From contig JAEEUO010000090.1 of assembly GCA_016286935.1 (NCBI GenBank), positions 1 through 5,521 of the forward strand: a stretch of 5,521 nt of DNA, in the 5' to 3' direction. This document shows positions 1-4,490 of the stretch, in pieces. The notes below the pieces were generated by a model, which did no database searches, was not told where the DNA came from, and saw only the letters and a list, made by a program, of their open reading frames with translations. How positions within the stretch are numbered: position 1 is the first letter of the stretch; each line of letters opens with the position of its first letter. A program made the position numbers and the translations under genes. This stretch comes from Bacillota bacterium (GTDB lineage: Bacteria > Bacillota > Clostridia > Peptostreptococcales > Anaerovoracaceae).

Positions 1-1232
1 AGAAGCGGCGGCTCCGCTCCGGCGGCGGGAGAGGCGGTCGCCTCCCGGCCTGTGCCGTAGGCGCCGTCGAGGACGTTCTGGAGCAGGCGGCTCGCGCCGC
101 GCGCCTTTTCCTCCTCGTTCGCGGCCTTCTCGTCGAGGTATTCGAGCATCTGGACGACGTCTCGCTCCGCGAGGCTGAGGAGCGCGCGCTTTTCGCCGCG
201 CTTCGGAACGGAGATCGCCACACGGCTCCCGTGGAGGCTCGAGAGCCAGTCCTCGAGCAGGGCGCGGTCGGGCAGCTCCGTATCCGTCAGGATCTCCTTC
301 GGGATCGCGAGGCTGTCGGCGTAGTATTGCTTCAGGAACGCGGCCGTCAGCTCGTCGCGCTCCCCGGGAACGTCGCGTCCGAGCGGGAAGCTGTCGCGTC
401 CGGACAGCTTTCCGCCGCGCACGAAGAAGACGACGCCGTAGCGCCGTTTCGCGCTTTCAGTCGTCAGGACGATGTCCATCTCGGCGGCGCCTTTGAGCGT
501 GATGCGCTGCTTTTCGGCGATGGCCTGGACGGCGCTGATGCGGTCGCGGAAGCGGGCGGCCTCCTCGAACCGCATCTCCTCCGACGCCGCCGTCATCGCT
601 TCGGTGAGGCGGCCGACGAGCTCCTTATTCCTGCCGTCGAGGATCTGGAGCACCTCGGCGACGTCCTTCGCGTATTCGGCGGGATCCGCTTTGCCGACGC
701 ACATGCCGCCGCACTGGCCCATATGGTAGTAGAGGCACGGCCGGAATCCCGCGGGGAACGACTGCGCGTGGCACCGCTTCAGATGATAGATGTCGTTCAG
801 GAGGCCGATGATCTGGTTGACGGAGCCGACGTCCGAATACGGCCCGAAGTAGCGCGAGCCGTCGGGATCGAGCCGCCGCGTTTTCAGAAGCCGCGGCCAC
901 GGCTCCTTCACGGTGACCTTGAGGTACGGGTACGTCTTGTCGTCGCGGAGGTCGATGTTGTAGTGGGGCTGATACTTCTTGATCAGATTGTTTTCGAGGA
1001 TCAGCGCTTCGAGCTCGCTGCCGACGCGGATGTACTCGAACGACGCGACGTGGGAGACCATCGCGCGCGTCTTCGGATCGAGCTGTTCGGGCGGACGGAA
1101 ATACTGGGAAACGCGCCGTTTGAGGTTGATCGCCTTTCCCACGTAGATGATCCGGCCCGTGTCGTCCCTGTGCATATAGACGCCGGGGGAATCGGGCAAT
1201 TTCTTCAGATTTTCGCGGATATCGAATGCCAT
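1..1232 (-). CDS. uvrC: UvrC, excinuclease ABC subunit C (3' end cut off by window)
   Basis: UvrC is the nuclease of nucleotide excision repair; it joins the UvrB-DNA complex and cuts on both sides of the lesion. The open frame runs from an ATG at 1232 to the left edge without a stop, giving 410 complete codons of a protein usually near 600 residues. Visible parts: a GIY-YIG nuclease domain at about residues 12-95 (PGVY at 16-19, YVGKA at 30-34, likely catalytic Arg39, Glu80 in LILENNLIKKY). Four cysteines, C154, C166, C174 and C178, have the spacing of the Fe-S ligands known in E. coli UvrC. A UVR (UvrB-binding) motif lies near 211-241 (EEMRFEEAARFRDRI). The C-terminal RNase H-like nuclease and helix-hairpin-helix parts lie outside. 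Another in-frame ATG at 1238 adds two residues. I prefer 1232 because the promoter would start the mRNA there, but this is inference. Residues about 393-410 form an Ala/Pro-rich linker. Confidence 0.96.
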   Translation of the reverse strand, partial: MAFDIRENLKKLPDSPGVYMHRDDTGRIIYVGKAINLKRRVSQYFRPPEQLDPKTRAMVSHVASFEYIRVGSELEALILENNLIKKYQPHYNIDLRDDKTYPYLKVTVKEPWPRLLKTRRLDPDGSRYFGPYSDVGSVNQIIGLLNDIYHLKRCHAQSFPAGFRPCLYYHMGQCGGMCVGKADPAEYAKDVAEVLQILDGRNKELVGRLTEAMTAASEEMRFEEAARFRDRISAVQAIAEKQRITLKGAAEMDIVLTTESAKRRYGVVFFVRGGKLSGRDSFPLGRDVPGERDELTAAFLKQYYADSLAIPKEILTDTELPDRALLEDWLSSLHGSRVAISVPKRGEKRALLSLAERDVVQMLEYLDEKAANEEEKARGASRLLQNVLDGAYGTGREATASPAAGAEPPL

Positions 1233-1250
1233 ATACATATCATACCACAA
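1232..1250 (-). promoter_or_regulatory. Extended -10 promoter of uvrC, apparently giving a leaderless mRNA
   Basis: Read on the minus strand, TGGTATGAT at 1247-1239 is an extended -10 (TGN followed by TATGAT, one mismatch to TATAAT). Counting from the last base of the -10 as -7 places +1 at 1232, which is the A of the chosen uvrC ATG. The alternative ATG at 1238 would lie upstream of that start site. No Shine-Dalgarno sequence is visible between the -10 and either ATG. The -35 is poor (T-rich, about 1261-1267), as is tolerated with an extended -10. The motif is seen directly; its use as a promoter is inferred. Confidence 0.5.
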
Positions 1251-1253
1251 AAA

Positions 1254-1273
1254 CGAGGCTGGAAAAAGCCTTG
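1254..1273. repeat. Short inverted repeat between divergent promoters
   Basis: AGGCT at 1256-1260 and AGCCT at 1267-1271 form a 5-bp inverted repeat around a 6-base spacer. An outer C1254/G1273 pair also matches and one pair between is a mismatch. Its centre lies where the -35 regions of both the uvrC and the FNT promoters would fall, so it could be an operator affecting both. It is short enough to be chance, and no regulator family is recognised from it. Confidence 0.25.
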
Positions 1274-1282
1274 CGGGCGTGG

Positions 1283-1293
1283 TACACTATAAT
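1283..1293 (+). promoter_or_regulatory. Probable -10 region of the FNT channel gene
   Basis: A perfect TATAAT is at 1288-1293, 35 bases before the start codon, predicting transcription from about 1300 and a leader of about 29 bases. No good -35 is found 16-18 bases upstream. An overlapping alternative is an extended -10 of the form TGG-TACACT (TACACT at 1283-1288), with TGGAAA at 1260-1265 as a 4-of-6 match to TTGACA at 17-bp spacing. Either fits the gene; the sequence does not decide between them. Confidence 0.5.
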
Positions 1294-1317
1294 GCGCGAA
1301 AACAACCTCGAATGAAC

Positions 1318-1322
1318 GGAGG
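1318..1322 (+). promoter_or_regulatory. Strong ribosome binding site of the FNT gene
   Basis: GGAGG stands 6 bases before the ATG at 1329, the standard Shine-Dalgarno position. It fixes the start codon of this gene and contrasts with the uvrC start, which has no such site. Confidence 0.85.
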
Positions 1323-1328
1323 AACCCT

Positions 1329-2180
1329 ATGAACAAACTCTTTCTCGGACCGGCCGAAGTCGCGGCGTTTACCGCCCAGGTCGGCGTCAACAAAACCTCG
1401 ATGAACAAAGCCAAAGCCTTCGTGCTCGCGATCTTCGCGGGCATGTTCATCGGCTTTGCCGCGTACGGCTCGAACACGGCCGTCTGCAACCTCCTCGCGA
1501 ACGGCGCGACGTTCGGCGTCGCGAAAGCGCTCCAGGGCTTCGTCTTCACCGTCGGCCTGATGCTCGTCCTCGTCGCGGGCGCGGAGCTCTTCACCGGCAA
1601 CTCGCTGATCCTCGTCGCGGTCCTCGATAAAAAGGTCAAGTTCACGGCGATGCTCGCGAACTGGGTCCTGATCTGGGTCGGCAACCTCGTCGGCGCGCTC
1701 CTGCTCGTCCTCGTCATCAACGGCGCGGGCGGCCTTACGGCGGGCGGCAACATGGTCGGCGCGATCTCGCTGAAGATCGCCGCCGGAAAAGCCGGCATGT
1801 CGTTCGGCGCGGCGTTCTGCTCCGGCATCCTCTGCAACATCATCGTCTGCCTCGCCGTCTGGATGAGCTTCGCGGCCCAGGACGTCGGTTCGAAGCTGCT
1901 CGCGGCAGGCTTCCCGATCATGCTCTTCGTCGTCTCCGGCTACGAGCACTCCATCGCGAACATGACCTATCTCCCGCTCGGCATCCTCGCCAAGAACAAC
2001 GCGGCGGTCGTCGCGAAGGCGCTCGAGATCGGCGTTTCCCAGGGCGCGATCGACAACCTCGGCTGGGGCTCGATGTTCGGCGCGAACCTGCTCCCCGTCA
2101 CGCTCGGCAACATCGTCGGCGGCGCCTGCGTCGTCGCGCTCGCGTACTGGTACGTGTACCTCTCCGGGAAAAAGAACTGA
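1329..2180 (+). CDS. Formate/nitrite transporter (FNT) family channel
   Basis: This 283-residue inner-membrane protein belongs to the FocA/NirC/hydrosulfide-channel family, pentameric pores with an aquaporin-like fold that pass small monovalent anions or their acids. Both classic family signatures are visible: LVAGAELFTG at 81-90 (the omega-loop region, with Thr89) and the G-x2-C-N-x2-VCLA pattern at 166-176 (CNIIVCLA at 169-176). The central pore histidine is His207 in GYEHSIANM, and NLLPVTLGNIVGG at 253-265 is the typical last-helix motif. Six hydrophobic segments lie at roughly 30-55, 66-96, 106-131, 156-181, 190-217 and 249-278, and the length is normal. The gene has its own promoter and ribosome binding site and stands alone. 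No pyruvate formate-lyase, nitrite or sulfite reductase gene is adjacent in the window, so formate is the default guess but nitrite or hydrosulfide cannot be excluded. Its last codons (LSGKKN) lie inside the repeat unit that fills the following spacer. Confidence 0.95.
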   Translation: MNKLFLGPAEVAAFTAQVGVNKTSMNKAKAFVLAIFAGMFIGFAAYGSNTAVCNLLANGATFGVAKALQGFVFTVGLMLVLVAGAELFTGNSLILVAVLDKKVKFTAMLANWVLIWVGNLVGALLLVLVINGAGGLTAGGNMVGAISLKIAAGKAGMSFGAAFCSGILCNIIVCLAVWMSFAAQDVGSKLLAAGFPIMLFVVSGYEHSIANMTYLPLGILAKNNAAVVAKALEIGVSQGAIDNLGWGSMFGANLLPVTLGNIVGGACVVALAYWYVYLSGKKN

Positions 2181-2181
2181 C

Positions 2182-2204
2182 CCGCCGGAGGGGTCCGGGG
2201 GAAG
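2182..2204. repeat. Inverted repeat A, left arm
   Basis: This 23-base arm, beginning CCGCCGGAGGGG, is the exact reverse complement of 2346-2368. It starts one base after the FNT stop codon. The match continues imperfectly outward: 2164-2176 matches the reverse complement of 2371-2383 at 11 of 13 positions, after small unequal gaps. Confidence 0.9.
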
Positions 2205-2206
2205 AC

Positions 2207-2227
2207 CGAGCTGCGTCGCTGGCGGAT
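2207..2227. repeat. Inverted repeat B, left arm
   Basis: This 21-base arm is the exact reverse complement of 2401-2421. It lies only 2 bases after arm A, whereas its partner lies beyond the partner of A. The two pairs are therefore interleaved (A, B, A', B') and cannot both form in a simple nested fold. Confidence 0.9.
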
Positions 2228-2244
2228 TCCGCCTTCCCGCTCAT

Positions 2245-2304
2245 AAACTTTGGACGAAAAAAGCAAGGCTGCAGTGACCTTGCTTTTTTTCGTATCCAAA
2301 GTTT
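2245..2304. terminator. Long bidirectional rho-independent terminator
   Basis: The core is GCAAGG (2263-2268), a 9-base loop, and CCTTGC (2278-2283), followed on the plus strand by seven T. On the minus strand the same hairpin is followed by six T. The stem continues outward through the A/T tracts and a CG pair to AAACTTTGGA (2245-2254) pairing with TCCAAAGTTT (2295-2304). The only interruptions are one extra T and an extra TA on the right arm, so about 24 base pairs can form. It would end transcripts of both the plus-strand FNT gene and the minus-strand operon ending in rdgB. Confidence 0.9.
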
Positions 2305-2319
2305 GATTTCGCCGCGAAG

Positions 2320-2385
2320 GGGAATCGCCCACGCTCCTCCGCAGGCTTCCCCCGGACCCCTCCGGCGGATTCTTCTCCCCGGAAA
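2320..2385 (-). repeat. Repeat unit M2 (minus orientation)
   Basis: Read on the minus strand from 2385, it gives TTTCCGGGGAGAAGAA, then CCGCCGGAGGGGTCC and the G-rich stretch ending GGAAG (the right arm of inverted repeat A, 2346-2368). It then gives a diverged version of the GCTGCGTCGCTGG block. It is followed, as in unit P, by the AAACTTTGGA terminator arm. Its downstream limit is approximate. Confidence 0.6.
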
Positions 2386-2398
2386 TGCCTGAGCGCTC

Positions 2399-2469
2399 AC
2401 ATCCGCCAGCGACGCAGCTCGAGCTTCCTCCGGCGTATCCTTTCCGGCGGATCCTGTTTTCCCGGAGAG
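2399..2469 (-). repeat. Repeat unit M1 (minus orientation), directly after the rdgB stop
   Basis: Read on the minus strand from 2469, it gives CTCTCCGGGAAAA, then GATCCGCCGGA, an expanded spacer, GGAAG, and the exact 21-base B block (right arm, 2421-2401). It is in tandem with unit M2, so TCCGGCGGAT also appears as a plus-strand direct repeat at 2361-2370 and 2443-2452. It starts on the base after the rdgB TAG. Confidence 0.7.
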
Positions 2470-3114
2470 CTACAGGCCCCGTTCGAGCTGCGAGCGGACG
2501 GCGAGCAGCGCGTTCGCGCGGTGCGAGATCGCGTTCTTCGTATCGGAGGGCAGGATGCCGAACGTCTCGGAGAAGCCGAGCGGGATGAAGATCGAATCGT
2601 AGCCGAAGCCGTTCTCGCCGCTCTCCTCGAACGCGATGTGGCCTTCGACGTAGCCCGTGCCCTGGATGTACGGGTAGCCGTCGTCCGTCACGGACGCGAA
2701 GAACGGATACGCGCCTTCGGGCGTGTCCTTCGGCCAGACGATCGTAACGACGGAGCAGAACCGGCCCGTGCGCTCCGCGGCAGGCGTGTCCCCGAGCTCC
2801 GCGAGGAGCTTCAGACGGTTCGCCGCGTCGTCGCCGTGTTCGCCCGCGTACCGCGCGGAGTGGACGCCGGGCGCGCCGCCGAGGGCGTCGACGACGATGC
2901 CGGAATCGTCCGCGATCGACGGGAAGCCGCACTTTTCACAGATCGCCTTCGCCTTGATCAGCGAGTTTTCCGCGAACGTTTCGCCCGGCTCGTCGGGATC
3001 GAACCCGCCGAGTCCGACGGCGTCTTTCGGGAGAAGCTCGAAGCCGAAGTCCTTTGTGATGGCCTCGAATTCGATGAGTTTATGGGCGTTGCCGGTTGCC
3101 GCGATGAGTTTCAT
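2470..3114 (-). CDS. rdgB: RdgB/HAM1-type dITP/XTP pyrophosphatase
   Basis: This 214-residue cytosolic enzyme hydrolyses non-canonical purine nucleoside triphosphates (XTP, dITP, ITP) to the monophosphate and pyrophosphate, keeping damaged bases out of DNA and RNA. Family motifs in order: TGNAHKL at 7-13 (phosphate-binding loop), FAENSLIKAKA at 47-57, ADDSG at 68-72 with the likely catalytic/metal-binding Asp69-Asp70, GAPGVHSARYAG at 80-91, GFGYDSIF at 169-176 and SHRANAL at 197-203. The length is normal and nothing essential is missing. The start ATG has a modest upstream site, AGCAGG, 6 bases away. The gene follows dacA after 38 bases with no terminator between them, so it is probably the last gene of that operon. 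A repeat unit begins on the base after its TAG stop. Confidence 0.97.
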   Translation of the reverse strand: MKLIAATGNAHKLIEFEAITKDFGFELLPKDAVGLGGFDPDEPGETFAENSLIKAKAICEKCGFPSIADDSGIVVDALGGAPGVHSARYAGEHGDDAANRLKLLAELGDTPAAERTGRFCSVVTIVWPKDTPEGAYPFFASVTDDGYPYIQGTGYVEGHIAFEESGENGFGYDSIFIPLGFSETFGILPSDTKNAISHRANALLAVRSQLERGL

Positions 3115-3152
3115 GGAGTACCTGCTTTCGGGTAAAAGAAAAAGGGACGGGA

Positions 3153-4490
3153 TCAGAAGCGCGAGCGCTTACGGAAGACGGCGCGGTTCCTGGGAACGCC
3201 GTTCGCGAGAAGCGTATAGAGGAAGCCGAGGAACGCGGCTCCCGCGAGGCAAGCGAGCACGATCCCGGACGTGCGGAAGATGCGGTAGGCCTCCGCGTCG
3301 GGGATGCCGAAGCGCGAGAGGATGCCGCCCTCGGGAACGTCGTTCGCCGTCACGCACGGGTATTCGCCGATCAGTGTGTTGTCGGCGTACAGCTCGTACG
3401 TTCCGGCCGTCTCACCGGCCTTCACGGGCGCCTGAAGCGTCTCGAAGAGCTTCGTGCGGTACGTGATCGAACCGGAATCCTGGGTGAGCGGGAGGGTGAT
3501 GTACTGGTCGGAGGGCGCGATGACGCTGACGTCGAGCGTCGAGCCGCGCTTTACGGACGTCGTTCCGAGGAGAGCGTCCCGGTTCATCGCCTTGACGGTG
3601 TGGAAGCGCTCGAATCCCCAGTCGAGGTATTTGATGCAGTCGACGTAGCGGGTCAGATACCCTTCGGATTTCTTGCCCGCGTTCAGAACGACGACGATCA
3701 GCGTCGTCTCGTCGCGCTCCCCCGCGCTCATCAGGCAGCCGCCGGCCTCGTTCGTCGTTCCGGTCTTTCCGCAGATGACGCCCTCGTACTTCACGGGGCG
3801 CTTTTCGTTTCCGACGTAGAGCTGCTGGGAACTCGTGAGGAGCCAGTTCGTGTTCTTCAGGGAACGCGCGGACTCCCGCTTCAGCTTCGGAAAGTCGTAG
3901 GCTGTAGAGCCGCCGGCCTTGACGAACAGCGGAAGGGTGAGCGCGTGGCGCGTCATCGTCGCGAGGTCGCGCACGGTCGTGTAGTGGTTGTCGTCGTGGA
4001 GGCCGTGGGGGTTCACGAAATGCGTGTCCGCGCATTGGAGCTCGGCGGCGCGCGCGTTCATCAGGTCGGCGAACGCCTCGACGCTTCCGGAGACCGTCTT
4101 CGCGAGCGCGACGGCGATCGCGTTGTTCGACTCCATCATCAGCAGATACAGCGCCTGCTCGACCGTGAGCGAGTCGCTCGTCGTCAGGTGGATGTCCGAT
4201 CCGCCGATGTACGTGTTGACGACCTCGTCGTCGATGATCACGCGGCTGTCCATCTCGAGCCGTTCGATCACGAGGATCGCGGTCATGATCTTCGTCAGCG
4301 AGGCGGGATACATCCGCGCGTCGACGTCCTTTCCGCACAGGATCGTACCGGTCGTCGCGTCCATGAGGATCGCCGCCCCGGCCGTCACCGACGGGCCCGT
4401 CGCCATGCTGCCCGTGTCCGCGAAGCACGCGGAGACCGGCAGGAAGACGAGGGCGAGTATGAGGCTGAAGAGGAGAAGGAATCGTTTCAT
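3153..4490 (-). CDS. dacA: D-alanyl-D-alanine carboxypeptidase (PBP5/DacF-type, penicillin-binding)
   Basis: This 445-residue low-molecular-weight penicillin-binding protein removes the terminal D-Ala of peptidoglycan stem peptides outside the membrane. The three active-site motifs are all present: S64-L-T-K67 (nucleophile Ser64), S121-N-N123 and K242-T-G244. A signal peptide covers about residues 1-24. V19-S20-A21-C22 also fits a lipobox, so a lipid-anchored form is possible. After the catalytic domain comes a beta-rich PBP5 C-terminal domain (about 293-383). A hydrophobic segment at about 409-429 follows, with a basic tail (KRSRF end), which looks like a C-terminal membrane anchor. The start codon overlaps the stop of the upstream apgM-like gene in an ATGA. 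There is no clear Shine-Dalgarno, so translation is probably coupled. rdgB follows 38 bases downstream. Confidence 0.96.
   Translation of the reverse strand: MKRFLLLFSLILALVFLPVSACFADTGSMATGPSVTAGAAILMDATTGTILCGKDVDARMYPASLTKIMTAILVIERLEMDSRVIIDDEVVNTYIGGSDIHLTTSDSLTVEQALYLLMMESNNAIAVALAKTVSGSVEAFADLMNARAAELQCADTHFVNPHGLHDDNHYTTVRDLATMTRHALTLPLFVKAGGSTAYDFPKLKRESARSLKNTNWLLTSSQQLYVGNEKRPVKYEGVICGKTGTTNEAGGCLMSAGERDETTLIVVVLNAGKKSEGYLTRYVDCIKYLDWGFERFHTVKAMNRDALLGTTSVKRGSTLDVSVIAPSDQYITLPLTQDSGSITYRTKLFETLQAPVKAGETAGTYELYADNTLIGEYPCVTANDVPEGGILSRFGIPDAEAYRIFRTSGIVLACLAGAAFLGFLYTLLANGVPRNRAVFRKRSRF

Larger units (their letters stand above)
2160..2227 (+). repeat. Repeat unit P (plus orientation)
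   Basis: This unit is ordered CTCTCCGGGAAAA, then CCGCCGGAGGGGTCC, then a G-rich stretch ending GGAAG, then CGAGCTGCGTCGCTGGCGGAT (this last block at 2207-2227). The same order of blocks recurs twice on the minus strand. It overlaps the 3' end of the FNT gene by 21 bases, including the stop codon. Confidence 0.7.
2160..2469. repeat. Composite inverted-repeat region between convergent genes (MITE- or REP-cluster-like)
   Basis: The span is bounded by a perfect 13-bp inverted repeat: CTCTCCGGGAAAA at 2160-2172 and its reverse complement at 2457-2469. Inside are a perfect 23-bp inverted pair (2182-2204 with 2346-2368), a perfect 21-bp inverted pair (2207-2227 with 2401-2421), and a long central hairpin (2245-2304). 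The left end covers the last codons of the FNT gene, and the right end begins directly after the rdgB stop codon. No open frame inside looks like a protein. It may be a small non-autonomous mobile element, a cluster of dispersed extragenic repeats, or duplicated 3' ends. The repeats are seen directly; the origin is inferred. Confidence 0.8.

Noticed and set aside
1249..1271. Hairpin followed by five T on the minus strand upstream of uvrC, resembling a terminator or attenuator
   Set aside because: The stem has only 5 pairs and the T run lies upstream of the uvrC -10, so it would not act on the uvrC transcript. Kept only as a possible inverted-repeat site.
231..1292. Long plus-strand open frame of 353 codons
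   Set aside because: It lies antisense to uvrC, whose conserved motifs cover the same bases. The product is Arg/Ala/Val/Asp-rich with no family motif, typical of a shadow frame in GC-rich DNA.
1205..1949. Minus-strand frames of 238 and 220 codons opposite the FNT gene
   Set aside because: The FNT protein on the plus strand has full family signatures and a ribosome binding site. The opposite frames have none and biased composition.
2160..2469. CRISPR array as an explanation for the repeats
   Set aside because: The units are few, in opposite orientations, imperfect and unevenly spaced, with no regular spacers.
2385..2588. Small plus-strand frame of 67 codons starting in the repeat region
   Set aside because: It overlaps the rdgB 3' end in antisense, has no ribosome binding site, and is Arg/Ser-rich. 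Not supported as a gene.
1967..2932. Minus-strand 321-codon frame spanning the repeat region and part of rdgB
   Set aside because: It crosses the terminator and repeats, is highly Arg-rich, and overlaps rdgB in another frame. No recognisable domain was seen.
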